Shown here one piece after another: positions 16,022 through 23,783 of a DNA stretch of 33,110 nt. Within the stretch, counting starts at the first letter, position 1. Each line of letters starts with the position of its first letter. The stretch comes from an uncultured Lachnospiraceae bacterium (GTDB lineage: Bacteria > Bacillota_A > Clostridia > Lachnospirales > Lachnospiraceae). Location: assembly GCA_947564305.1 (NCBI GenBank), contig CANOBT010000054.1, positions 1 to 33,110 on the forward strand, written 5' to 3'. Position numbers and translations under genes: made by a program. The notes beneath the pieces were generated by a model. It saw nothing but the letters and a program-made list of their open reading frames with translations, had not been told where the DNA came from and ran no database searches.

Positions 16022-17140
16022 ATGAAACAGTGGAAAAAAAGAGGTTTAGTCCTGTCGTTGGCAGGGATGATTGCAGTTTCTTCGCTTGTGGGCTGCGGAA
16101 AAGAATCCGTTGACCATGACGAGACACTGGTAACGATAGGAGATACAGAGGTTCCGTTCGGGGTTGTGAATTTTTATTCCAGGCTGATGCAGGCACGCTA
16201 TGAGGACTATTATACCAGTCAGTTTGGCGACACACCGGCGGAATTCTGGGAACAGGATTTTATGGGTGAGGTTTATGAGAGGTCAGTCAAGGCTGAACTG
16301 CTTGGAAATCTGGAGGAGATGTATCTGACGCGTCTGCATGCGGATGAATATGATGTTGAACTGACAGAAGAGGAGCAGAAGGCGATAGAGAAAGCAGCGT
16401 CTGATTTTGAGGAGAGTAATTCACTGGAAGTGAAGGAGAAAGTTTCCGGTTATAAGAAATATATAGAAGACTATCTGACAACAGTAACCCTCTGGCGTAA
16501 GATGGAGGAGCCTATGAGAGAGGGCGTTGATGAGGAAGTGTCGGATGACGAGGCTGCTCAGAAGAGTATGGACTATGTGCTTTTTGCATATACAAAAGAG
16601 GGTGACAGCGAGGAAGAGTCCGATGGAGAAGACAACAAAGAGGAAATGACAGACGATGAAAAAGAGGAAGTAAAGAAAAATGCCAAAAAGTTTTTGAAGG
16701 ATCTGAAAGCAGACGAGGATCTGGATATTGCTGCAGCAGCAGAGGATGCCGGACTGGAAGTGGAGACAGTAACTTTTGATTCTGATTCGACCATTCCCCA
16801 TATTGATCTGATAGAGGCTGCTGATAAGCTGGATGAGGGTGAGATAACGGATCTGGTTGATACGAGCAACGGTGTATATATCGGAAAAGTGACCAGTCTT
16901 CTGGACCGGAAGGCAACGGATGAGGAGAAGGAGAGAATCGTAGAAAAACGGAAAAGCGACCAGTATGATTCTTTGATTGAAGAGTGGAAGGAAGAGGCGG
17001 ACAGCCAGCTCACCACAGAATTGTGGGAGAGTATCAGCTTTGCAGAAAGCGGTATATCAGACAAGAACAGCGGTATGTCCGATGAGAAGAATGAGAGTGC
17101 TGCAGAAGATACCGGGAAGGATGACACAGGAACTGAATAA
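16022..17140 (+). CDS. SurA/PrsA-like foldase lipoprotein
   Basis: A 372-residue protein from ATG 16022 with GAGGAGG eight bases upstream. The signal peptide ends SSLVGC, with Cys25 as lipid site, so it should sit on the outer face of the membrane. The N-terminal part (VTIGDTEVPFGVVNFYSRLMQ) is the SurA/PrsA-type helical chaperone region; a degenerate parvulin-like part follows (YVLFAYTK; then DLKADEDLDIAAAAEDAGLEVETVTF; VDTSNGVYIGKVTSLLDR). Between them is a highly acidic, lysine-containing insert, and the C-terminal tail is acidic too. Parvulin catalytic residues are not clear, so it may be a chaperone only. It follows mfd, as in related genomes, and ends at a strong terminator. Confidence 0.82.
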   Translation: MKQWKKRGLVLSLAGMIAVSSLVGCGKESVDHDETLVTIGDTEVPFGVVNFYSRLMQARYEDYYTSQFGDTPAEFWEQDFMGEVYERSVKAELLGNLEEMYLTRLHADEYDVELTEEEQKAIEKAASDFEESNSLEVKEKVSGYKKYIEDYLTTVTLWRKMEEPMREGVDEEVSDDEAAQKSMDYVLFAYTKEGDSEEESDGEDNKEEMTDDEKEEVKKNAKKFLKDLKADEDLDIAAAAEDAGLEVETVTFDSDSTIPHIDLIEAADKLDEGEITDLVDTSNGVYIGKVTSLLDRKATDEEKERIVEKRKSDQYDSLIEEWKEEADSQLTTELWESISFAESGISDKNSGMSDEKNESAAEDTGKDDTGTE

Positions 17141-17144
17141 AATG

Positions 17145-17193
17145 AAAAGCCTGTCAGAGTAAAGAACAATGACTTTGCTCCGGCAGGCTTTTT
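17145..17193 (+). terminator. Rho-independent terminator after the foldase gene
   Basis: A long stem: 17145-17164 (AAAAGCCTG at its base) pairs with 17173-17193 (ending CAGGCTTTTT), with wobble pairs and one mismatch, then T-rich sequence. The A run on the far side may let it also serve the converging minus-strand gene. Confidence 0.85.
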
Positions 17194-17245
17194 GTTTTCT
17201 GATAGTCTGTAACATTTTATAAAGAGAATCTATGTGCCGGAATAT

Positions 17246-17734
17246 TTAAATGTATTCCAGTTTTTCAAAGTAATGCATTAATATATTAGCACAGTTTTCG
17301 ACCCCGAGTTCCGAGGTGTTCATGATCATGTGGTAATCATTCACATCCCCCCAGGTTTTTCCGGTATGTTCATGGTAGTAAGCAGCACGCTGCGCATCTG
17401 TGCGCTCAAGCTTCTCCTCTGCTTCTTCGTAAGAGAGCGACTCCAGCTTCATAATGCGGCGGATCCGGTCTTCCTTATCAGCGCATACATAGATATTCAA
17501 TACATTCATCCTGTCGTTCAGGATGTTGGAAGCACAGCGTCCCAGAATAATGCACGGGCTTTCGGCGAGCTTCCGGATAGCTTCCACCTCAGTCTCATAC
17601 TCATGCCGGCTCAATTTCTGCTCAATGAATGCTTTATCATAAACAGGGATGCCAAGTCTTACGGAAAGATCGTTGGCAATAATGCTGGCGCCTGTACCAA
17701 AACGACGGCTCATCGTAATCACTAACTTCATCAT
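17246..17734 (-). CDS. Short cytidylate-kinase-like protein
   Basis: A 162-residue protein from ATG 17734 (or ATG 17731; both fit the AAAGGAGG upstream). It matches the cytidylate-kinase-like family: ITMSRRFGTGASIIANDLSVRLGIPVYDKAFI (positions about 5-36), IILGRCASNIL near 63-73, IYVCADKEDRIRRIM, and TGKTWGDVNDYHMIMNT near 123-139. The nucleotide loop reads FGTGASIIA, while the family usually has YGSGGREIA, and about 60 residues are missing between the loop and the LGRC motif compared with full-length members. A full-length paralogue lies at 26934-27974. The phosphorylated substrate is unknown; true cytidylate kinases are longer. The gene is preceded by two tandem copies of the two-hairpin repeat and an extended -10 box. 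Confidence 0.82.
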   Translation of the reverse strand: MMKLVITMSRRFGTGASIIANDLSVRLGIPVYDKAFIEQKLSRHEYETEVEAIRKLAESPCIILGRCASNILNDRMNVLNIYVCADKEDRIRRIMKLESLSYEEAEEKLERTDAQRAAYYHEHTGKTWGDVNDYHMIMNTSELGVENCANILMHYFEKLEYI

Positions 17735-17760
17735 GACTTCCTCCTTTGTATATTTTTATT

Positions 17761-17820
17761 GATCGGAAGTGCGCTGATGCGCACGTAGGTCATCAAACCT
17801 CTGGTTTGGTGACATTTATT
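17761..17820 (-). repeat. Two-hairpin repeat, copy B
   Basis: First of two head-to-tail 60-base units. It holds GTGCGC-TGAT-GCGCAC and the GTCATCAAACC/GGTTTGGTGAC hairpin with loop TCT. It differs from copy C at three of 60 bases, one of them in the hairpin loop. Confidence 0.95.
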
Positions 17821-17880
17821 AATCAGAAGTGCGCTGATGCGCACGTAGGTCATCAAACCTTTGGTTTGGTGACATTTATT
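17821..17880 (-). repeat. Two-hairpin repeat, copy C
   Basis: Second 60-base unit, loop TTT in the large hairpin as in copy A. Its outer end (TATAATAAATGTCACC on the minus strand) matches the outer end of copy A at 5856-5871. Confidence 0.95.
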
Positions 17881-17886
17881 ATATCA
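17878..17886 (-). promoter_or_regulatory. Extended -10 box at the edge of repeat copy C
   Basis: On the minus strand TGATATAAT (TATAAT at 17883-17878) abuts the repeat, as TGTTATAAT does at copy A. No good -35 is visible, which an extended -10 can tolerate. The transcript would start in the repeat and run into the kinase-like gene. Confidence 0.5.
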
Positions 17887-18230
17887 CTAAATCCAGCGGG
17901 GGGAAAGTGGTTTTCGTTGGAAGGTAAAAAAAGAAAGAACGTAAAAGTTCTATTTCAAGGTCCATCGAGCAGTAAACTGTAATACGTAAACAGTAATAGA
18001 GCTGCCGCAGATTCTGCAGACAGCTCAGAGAAAAGGGAAAATCTATCAAAATTTATGTGATTGTCATGTTTTTTTAGGCGAAGTCCAATGGCCGCACATG
18101 CAGGCTGCATCCGCAGCCATTGTCTTCTTTATGTATGAAGATATCATAACAGTCATTTGTGAATCGAGTGTGACAATATATGGAAGATTTTATGAAAAAT
18201 CTTAAAGGAAAATAAACTTTTTGTTTCTAT
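17887..18230. other. Structured intergenic region, no ORF
   Basis: Three inverted repeats stand out. GAGCTG...CAGCTC with inner GCAG/CTGC lies at about 17999-18026. CAATGGC...GCCATTG (18086-18122) has an inner ATGCA-GGC-TGCAT and is a perfect nested stem. TTGTGAAT (18157-18164) faces ATTCACAA (18229-18236) around an inner AAGATTTT/AAAATCTT hairpin. None has a T run like a standard terminator. A small RNA is possible; I cannot name a family. Confidence 0.4.
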
Positions 18231-18539
18231 TCACAAGGGTTTATCCAGTACGATATGCATACAGTCCTGCTCTGCCTTTTTCCATCGTTCTTTCTGCTCT
18301 TCATACATTTGAAAAAGCCAATCAATGGCAGCATCCATCCCTTCCTCGGACATCGGAAAAGATTGTACCGATTTTTCTTCCTCCGGTGTTTTGTCAAAAG
18401 ACCATGGTTCCGGATACACATATACGGAAAATGTTTCCTTGCTTTCATCCGAGCGGAAAAAATAGCGCATTCCATTGTGGCCTCCCGAAAATGGTTCTTT
18501 TTTCAGACCACCGACGGGAATCAGTTTTTTGTCTATCAT
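18231..18539 (-). CDS. Conserved small protein of unknown function
   Basis: About 102 residues from ATG 18539 (MIDKKLIPVGGLKKEPF), which has AGGATG at suitable spacing; the in-frame ATG at 18545 is too close to it. It has an aromatic-rich middle (GMRYFFRSDESKETFSVYVYPEPWSFD) and a C-terminal helix (MDAAIDWLFQMYEEQKERWKKAEQ). It lacks a signal peptide or membrane helix and is probably cytoplasmic. It starts 17 bases after the PHP phosphoesterase gene ends, so the two are cotranscribed. I do not recognise the family. The stop codon lies in one arm of a long inverted repeat. Confidence 0.72.
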   Translation of the reverse strand: MIDKKLIPVGGLKKEPFSGGHNGMRYFFRSDESKETFSVYVYPEPWSFDKTPEEEKSVQSFPMSEEGMDAAIDWLFQMYEEQKERWKKAEQDCMHIVLDKPL

Positions 18540-18555
18540 AGTCATACATCCTGTT

Positions 18556-19275
18556 CTATAAAGTTTGGTTCAAGAAAGGTTCTAATTTTTTCAAATCCGT
18601 CGTCACAACAAGTTCTTCCGGAAAACCGCTGTAATCCAAAAGCTCCTGTACATAGCAGAAGTTTCCGGCATCCACATCCACGTGTGCGTCGCTTCCGGTG
18701 GTTACGGGCACCTCATACCGGCGGCACAGGTCAAGCATTTCCAATATATTTTCCCGGGTATTTTTCCGCAGACTTCCCGGGCGCAGAGAAGAATTATTCA
18801 GCTCAAGGAGGGTGTGGGTTTCTTTTGCCGTTTTTACAAGTACTTCATAGTCAATCGGAAACCTCCCGTCGTCAGGATGACCGATGATGGTGATACAGCC
18901 TTTTTTCATGGTTTCCACATAGGCTCTGGTGACTTCTTCCTCTGTATGCCCGCTGCCAAAGCAGGGGGGATGAATGCTTGCCACAACAATATCCAGATTC
19001 CGGATGACCTTTTCGGGCAGATCAGTCCTGCCGTTAGTATCCATGATATTCAGCTCGGAGCCGAACAACATCCTGACACCGTTTATTTCCCTCGGAATGA
19101 CACCTAGGTTCTGGAAATAAAAAAGTCCACATGTTCCGGGCATCTCCGGGGCATGTTCGGTCAGCGCCAGAGCTTTCATTCCTTTTTCAGCCGCCGCGGC
19201 GGCCATTTCACGTATCGTACTGTATGCATGACCGCTTGCGAGTGTATGGGCATGTGTATCTGCAATGATTTTCAT
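18556..19275 (-). CDS. PHP-domain phosphoesterase, YcdX-like
   Basis: A 239-residue PHP-fold metal-dependent phosphoesterase. Metal ligands are visible in IADTHAHTLASGHAYS (residues 4-19), ALTEHAPEMPG (about 36-46), GSELNI (about 72), VASIHPP, IIGHPDDGRFPID and TGSDAHV near the end. These correspond to the PHP motifs of E. coli YcdX-type phosphatases. The substrate is not known. ATG 19275 has GGAGG nine bases upstream; the frame extends to 19323 but that part would place the ribosome binding site inside the gene. It is first in a two-gene minus-strand operon with the small protein gene downstream. Confidence 0.88.
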   Translation of the reverse strand: MKIIADTHAHTLASGHAYSTIREMAAAAAEKGMKALALTEHAPEMPGTCGLFYFQNLGVIPREINGVRMLFGSELNIMDTNGRTDLPEKVIRNLDIVVASIHPPCFGSGHTEEEVTRAYVETMKKGCITIIGHPDDGRFPIDYEVLVKTAKETHTLLELNNSSLRPGSLRKNTRENILEMLDLCRRYEVPVTTGSDAHVDVDAGNFCYVQELLDYSGFPEELVVTTDLKKLEPFLNQTL

Positions 19276-19431
19276 AAATAAAAACCTCCATTCTGCAAAT
19301 TGCAGCTTCATTTTTTTGTTCAAAATTTTGATTCAAAATAAAAAACAGCCTGACAGCTATTCAATAGTTTACCATATTTTTCACGGAATACAATTTTTTT
19401 TGAAGCAAATAATAAAATTGAGGTGAAAAAA

Positions 19432-19632
19432 ATGTTGAATCCAAAGGAAAATGAAAAGATTATTGATGACTTTGACTATTTGTCAAATGCAGCTTCAGCG
19501 CGGGATTGTACAGGACTGATTCCGTTCCTCCCGACATCAGAGAGCGAACTGGAATCATACAATGATGTCTATCAGTACCAGCCGCCTGTGATGCGGGTAA
19601 AGGATCCGGACGCAGAACAGCCTCCGCAGTAA
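19432..19632 (+). CDS. Small protein of unknown function
   Basis: A 66-residue protein from ATG 19432, six bases after GAGGTG (GTG 19423 is in frame but overlaps that site). It is polar and acidic, MLNPKENEKIIDDFDYLSN at the start, then AASARDCTGLIPFLPTSESELESYNDVYQY, and a proline-rich end. No membrane segment or signal peptide. Proteins of this look occur widely in Lachnospiraceae as far as I recall, but I cannot name a function. It stands alone, divergent from the PHP gene. Confidence 0.65.
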   Translation: MLNPKENEKIIDDFDYLSNAASARDCTGLIPFLPTSESELESYNDVYQYQPPVMRVKDPDAEQPPQ

Positions 19633-19719
19633 CATTTCAGCTGCAGTCCATGGCCAGGCTGTGAACTGCAGCACAATTGGGTGTAAAAGATAAAAAATGG
19701 AATATGTTTATTTTTCTCA

Positions 19720-19748
19720 TTGTTCTTACGGGTATAAAATGTTATAAT
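19720..19748 (+). promoter_or_regulatory. Promoter for the zinc-ribbon membrane protein gene
   Basis: TTGTTC (19720-19725), 17 bases, extended -10 TGTTATAAT with TATAAT at 19743-19748. Start near 19755 gives a 74-base leader. Confidence 0.6.
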
Positions 19749-19828
19749 AACCATAGCTATGGTCAATATGTACGATTTGAGAAGCATTTTCTGGCCTGGC
19801 AAAATACAAAAGAGAGGAAATGTACTCC

Positions 19829-21403
19829 ATGAAATGCCCGATTTGTGAAAAGGATGTAGAGCTACAAAAGAAGCAGGTTGGCGTCGATGAAGAAGGGACT
19901 CCAATCTTTCACCAATATGCAGTTTGCCGTGATTGTAAAAAACAGTGGGATTTAGATAAACAGCGTGCCAGAAAGGCGGTTCCGGTTCAGAAAGCAGGAG
20001 CTGCTTCTCCGGCGAAAACCGTTCCGAGACAGGAGTCTCCCGAAAAGGCTGTTTCTGTAAAGACATCCCAGGAATCAAAACCGGCTAATAAACCAGTTTC
20101 AGAAAAAATTGTGCCGGGACAGGCTTCTCCTGAAAAAAAAGCGCGGCAGGAGACAGCATCAGGAAAAGCGGTTCCTGTAAGAAAAGAAGGTCAGAAACCT
20201 TTGTCAGCCGAATCATCACCGGAGAGGAGGGCCGTCCGGAAACCAGCTGCAGCGGGACAGCCGTCCGAGGAAAAACCTGTCCGGAAGCCAGTGCCGGGGG
20301 AGGCAGCCCCCGGAGGGAAAACTATCCGGAAGGCGTTTGAGGAAAAGCCGGTTCAAAAGCCGGTGCCAGAGGAGACATCTGGCGAGGGAAAACCTGTCCG
20401 GAAGCCAACTGCAGCGGGCCAGCCGTTTGAGGAAAAAACGGTTCAAAAGCCAGTGTCAGGGGATGCATCTGCCGAAGGGAAACCTGCCCGGAATCCGGCA
20501 TCGCCAGGTCAGCCGTCTGAGAAGAAGGCCGGCAGAAAGCCGGTATCCGGGGAATTGGCACCGGAGAAGAAAGTGCGCCGTAGGCCTGGAGCAGAGAATG
20601 CACAGGGTAAAAAAACAGGGGCTGAAAAACCGACAGAGAGAGGGGAAAGACCTGTCTCTGCAAATAAGGATGCCAAGGCACAGCCAACGGACCGCCCGAG
20701 GAAGCCGGCCGCTAATAAAAGCAGTGCAGCACCGGGAGGACAGCGTTACGGGAACATCCCTCCGGATAAAATACGGGCAAAGAAAGAACATGCCGTAAGA
20801 AAAGGATATGAGGACATGCTCTCCACAGATCCTAATTACAAGCCCCCGAAGAAGAAAAAATCCATTCCGGAAGGTGATATATATTCTGCAAAGCAGGGAC
20901 GGCATGCATCTGTAAAACAGCGTCCTCATACGAAGGCAGAGCTGGAGGATGACTACGAAGAGAATGAAGATGTGGAATATGAGGGACCAAAAGCCAGGTT
21001 CCGTATTGTGCGTATTCTTTTTGGTATTCTTTCTATTGCAGCCGCGGGCTTCTTTGCTTACGGAGGATTTTTCACAGGACTGGAGGGGATTGCGTCCGGC
21101 GGGACGGCTTCTGCCGGAACAGCCTTTATTGTATATGGAATCTGTATGCTTGTGTCAGGTTTGATATTGATCATTATGCAGAACCGTGACAGTATTCTGG
21201 CGTTTATTCTTCCCATGGCAGCTTATTTTGGAGGAGGAATATTCACATTCCTGAATCGAAAGGATGACTCAATGCTCTTATATTGTGCTGTTGCCGGAGC
21301 AGTCCTGGGTATTATATTCCTGATTCTGGGTATTGTTTCAAGAAATTCAGGCTCTGATGAGTCCGATGATTATGATGATCCGTTTGATGATGATTATGAA
21401 TAA
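19829..21403 (+). CDS. Zinc-ribbon, low-complexity repeat and four-helix membrane protein
   Basis: About 524 residues. ATG 19829 (MKCPICEK) has better ribosome-site spacing than ATG 19820. It starts with a zinc ribbon (CPIC...CRDC, ligands near residues 3, 6, 32 and 35). Residues about 50-300 are low-complexity, basic and proline-rich, with degenerate units of about 25-30 residues such as GKPVRKPTAAGQPFEEKTVQ. After a charged stretch come four membrane helices (about 390-505) and an acidic tail DDYDDPFDDDYE. The zinc ribbon and repeat region would be cytoplasmic if the even helix count holds. I do not know a function. The repeats may bind nucleic acid or act as a spacer. A strong terminator follows. 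Confidence 0.8.
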   Translation: MKCPICEKDVELQKKQVGVDEEGTPIFHQYAVCRDCKKQWDLDKQRARKAVPVQKAGAASPAKTVPRQESPEKAVSVKTSQESKPANKPVSEKIVPGQASPEKKARQETASGKAVPVRKEGQKPLSAESSPERRAVRKPAAAGQPSEEKPVRKPVPGEAAPGGKTIRKAFEEKPVQKPVPEETSGEGKPVRKPTAAGQPFEEKTVQKPVSGDASAEGKPARNPASPGQPSEKKAGRKPVSGELAPEKKVRRRPGAENAQGKKTGAEKPTERGERPVSANKDAKAQPTDRPRKPAANKSSAAPGGQRYGNIPPDKIRAKKEHAVRKGYEDMLSTDPNYKPPKKKKSIPEGDIYSAKQGRHASVKQRPHTKAELEDDYEENEDVEYEGPKARFRIVRILFGILSIAAAGFFAYGGFFTGLEGIASGGTASAGTAFIVYGICMLVSGLILIIMQNRDSILAFILPMAAYFGGGIFTFLNRKDDSMLLYCAVAGAVLGIIFLILGIVSRNSGSDESDDYDDPFDDDYE

Positions 21404-21408
21404 TTAGA

Positions 21409-21442
21409 AAAACCAACAGTGAATCACGTTGCTGTTGGTTTT
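21409..21442 (+). terminator. Rho-independent terminator after the zinc-ribbon gene
   Basis: AAAACCAACAG (21409-21419) and CTGTTGGTTTT (21432-21442) form a perfect 11-base stem with a 12-base loop, starting 5 bases after the stop. Confidence 0.9.
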
Positions 21443-21607
21443 GCCTTAAAAAGGAAAGAGCCACATTGCTGTGACTCAAAGGGGGAAAAAGTTTATGAAA
21501 AAGTGTTCTTGTTTTTGAACAATTCTTATTATAGTTTTCAGTTATGGAAAAATTGTGATGCAAATTTGAACGGTTTGTAAACAAATCTATAATAATCTGT
21601 AAATTAC

Positions 21608-21648
21608 AAAAACTGGTCTGTATAGAAAGAATATACAGACCAGTTTTT
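21608..21648. terminator. Strong bidirectional terminator
   Basis: A perfect 16-base stem (21608-21623 with 21633-21648, core ACTGGTCTGTAT) and A/T runs on both sides. On the minus strand it ends the truncated substrate-binding gene, 13 bases after its stop. Confidence 0.92.
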
Positions 21649-21661
21649 GCATGAAAGAATG

Positions 21662-22132
21662 CTATTTTACAGCTTTTTTTGCAAATTCTGTAGTAACCAG
21701 ATCTTCATATGGAGCCCGCTGTTCCAGTTCTCCGGCACTCTCCAGGATATCCTGGAGCAGTTCAAAACTGGATTGTTCAAAGATCAGATCCGCTTTCCAG
21801 GTATCCTGTTCATAATATCTTGTTACAATGGTAGTGATCGTTTCCAGATCAGACTCCGGGAACTGTGGCTCTATACTTTTTGCAATTTCTTCCGGCGAAT
21901 GATCCTGTACATAATCCATGCCTTTCTGGAGCGCATTTACAAAGCCCTGGATTGCTTCCGGATGCTCATCAATAAAACTCTGTTTCGCGCTGAAAGCGGT
22001 GTAGGGAACATATCCGCTGTCTTCCCCGAGGGACGCTACGACGTATCCTTTTCCTTCGGACTCCAGAGCCGTTGCACCCGGTTCGAATTCAACGGAATTT
22101 ACCGTCTTACTGCACCTGTGAAGGAATAGCAT
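21662..22132 (-). pseudogene. 5'-truncated ABC transporter substrate-binding protein (NMT1/SsuA-like)
   Basis: The minus-strand frame carries the C-terminal half of a substrate-binding protein of the nitrate/sulfonate/taurine or thiamine-precursor group: EPGATALESEGKGYVVASLGEDSGYVPYTAFSAKQSFI (positions about 17-54), then AIQGFVNALQKGMDYV and a helical tail. The signal peptide and the first domain are missing, and the first 14 codons do not look like the family, so the gene has been cut near base 22090. A serine recombinase gene begins 35 bases beyond the frame's start, which points to loss of the 5' half by element insertion or deletion. The terminator of the original gene is still in place. 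It is unlikely to be functional. Confidence 0.8.
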
Positions 22133-22167
22133 ACTTTTAAAATGACGCTTGCCTGAAGCAAAAGAGA

Positions 22168-23574
22168 TTATTGTCTGTTCTGCGGCTTCAAAAGACGAAA
22201 CCCGCTGATCTTATGTGTTTCCTGGTCAATGTTGATTTCCGCCAGTATTTGTTTCCAGAAACATTTCCTGTGCTCATAGTCCAGGCATCCATACAGTACT
22301 TTCCAATTCCCGCAGATTTCTGCTGCAGCCTCTTTTTGAGATTTTTTGAGAGAGTTTGCAGATTCTTTCTGCACTGCATTCTTTTCGTGCCGGAGGGAGC
22401 GCTCCAGTTTCTGATATTGCTTCTCATAATAATCCTGGCTGATGCGGCCTTTCTGGAAGAGAAAGTTCAGACGCTCCATCTCAGATTTTATTTCCCGGAT
22501 AGATTTTTCTCTGCTTTTAGATTCGGATTTGTTCGGAGCCTGCCTGATTTTGTAAGTATAACCCTCTGATTCAGGGTACAGATGTTCCAGCATATAAGTT
22601 TCTATCACGCTTTCTGAGATACAGGCTCCCGTATGCCCGCCGGATTTTCTGCCGCAGCGGTAACGCTTGTAACAGGATACATTTCCGTCTTTGCATTTGT
22701 GCTTTTTTACAAATCCGGTCATGCCGTAACCGCAGCAAGGACACTTCAGGAGCTGGCTGAAAAGATAGGGTTCTTTTGTGGAAGGGTAGGTTTTTGAACT
22801 ACAGATGGAGAGAATCTTCAGATGCTGTTCCGGTGTAATGTAAGGCTCACAGTATCCTTCACGGCCATAGCGCATCCCGGCATAGATTTCATTGGAAAGC
22901 ATATGGCTGATTTGGTATGCGCTGGGGGAGCAATCCTGGTAATGGCTTTGGATGTATGTAATGGTCTTTCTTTTGGAGAGACAGGCAAAATACCGGCGGA
23001 AAATATTTTCCGTGACTGCGCGTGTATTTTCATCTTTTTGCAGTCTTTTATCCACGACAATATAGCCGAAGGGGACAGGGCCGCTTAGATGTTCCTGGTT
23101 TCTCTTCTTGTGTTCAAACACGACTTTGATGCGCTCCGATGTCCGGTCGGATTCATTTTGCGCGACAGCAAGCATAATATTAATCTTCAGCTGACCGTCG
23201 GCGGTAGAAGTATCATAATCTTCAAGAATCGTTTTCCAGTTGCAGTGGTGTTCTTCCAGGACGGCCTGCGTATTGTGGTAATCCTTCACGTTACGGAACC
23301 AGCGGTCCAGCTTTGTTACCAGGACAAGGTCTATTTTATCTCTGCGTATGTCATCCAGGAGACGCATAAATTCTTTGCGGTTCTGCAGTTTTTTCCGCGC
23401 AGTCAGACCCTCGTCCACATAGTAATCCACGATTTCATAACCATGGGAGAGAGCATATTCTGTTAATAGTTCTTTCTGTGTATCCAGAGAAAGACCGTGC
23501 TGTGCCTGGATATCTGTGGAGACACGGTCGTAAACGGCACATCGGATGCGCTCTGGTGTTTGTGAATTGTTCAT
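22168..23574 (-). CDS. Large serine recombinase
   Basis: A 468-471-residue site-specific recombinase. The catalytic resolvase domain begins RCAVYDRVSTDIQ (nucleophile Ser in RVS near residue 19), with GLSLDTQ, LVTKLDRWFR and MLAVAQNESDRTSERIK. The recombinase domain follows (GPVPFGYIV; ISHMLSNEIYAGMRYGREG), then a zinc ribbon (CPCCGYGM...YRCG...C near 285-330) and a coiled coil (about 355-420). ATG 23574, ATG 23580 and GTG 23583 are all possible after AAGGAG; 23574 has the best upper-range spacing. Such enzymes integrate and excise phages and mobile elements. No other element genes remain beside it, apart from the truncated transport gene downstream, so it looks like a solitary remnant whose frame is still intact. 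Confidence 0.92.
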   Translation of the reverse strand: MNNSQTPERIRCAVYDRVSTDIQAQHGLSLDTQKELLTEYALSHGYEIVDYYVDEGLTARKKLQNRKEFMRLLDDIRRDKIDLVLVTKLDRWFRNVKDYHNTQAVLEEHHCNWKTILEDYDTSTADGQLKINIMLAVAQNESDRTSERIKVVFEHKKRNQEHLSGPVPFGYIVVDKRLQKDENTRAVTENIFRRYFACLSKRKTITYIQSHYQDCSPSAYQISHMLSNEIYAGMRYGREGYCEPYITPEQHLKILSICSSKTYPSTKEPYLFSQLLKCPCCGYGMTGFVKKHKCKDGNVSCYKRYRCGRKSGGHTGACISESVIETYMLEHLYPESEGYTYKIRQAPNKSESKSREKSIREIKSEMERLNFLFQKGRISQDYYEKQYQKLERSLRHEKNAVQKESANSLKKSQKEAAAEICGNWKVLYGCLDYEHRKCFWKQILAEINIDQETHKISGFRLLKPQNRQ

Positions 23575-23673
23575 GGACATCACACTCCTTGTATAATATA
23601 AAAAAGAGAAAACAGCAGTACATTGTAAAGAAGTACAAACTTTGTCTCATATATATGACATTAGGGAATGTTT

Positions 23674-23714
23674 GGTATAGGCAATATTTGTGAGTATGGA
23701 ATGCCGCTTATACC
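23674..23714. repeat. Imperfect inverted repeat GGTATAGGC...GCCGCTTATACC
   Basis: About 90 bases upstream of the recombinase start. GGTATA and TATACC arms are perfect, with inner GGC/GCC. It could be part of an attachment site or a recombinase operator; no matching copy was seen at the other side (22090-22170). Confidence 0.3.
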
Positions 23715-23783
23715 GATATATAATATGCTCTTCTGGCTTGTCTAAATCTGTAATGTCTGTACTTTTCAATATGGAGGCGGGGA

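Noticed and set aside
17746..17982. Plus-strand ORF with two copies of a KCADAHVGHQ-type peptide
   Set aside because: It is only the translation of the tandem two-hairpin repeat; the same peptide appears antisense at copy A (5844-6041). No ribosome binding site and no start context.
19374..19394. SigE-type promoter (ATATT ... AATACAAT) before the 66-residue gene
   Set aside because: The two boxes are only eight bases apart; SigE promoters need about 13-15.
22070..22095. GGTTCGAA resembling a tRNA T-loop
   Set aside because: No acceptor, D or anticodon stems around it; it is part of the truncated transport gene.
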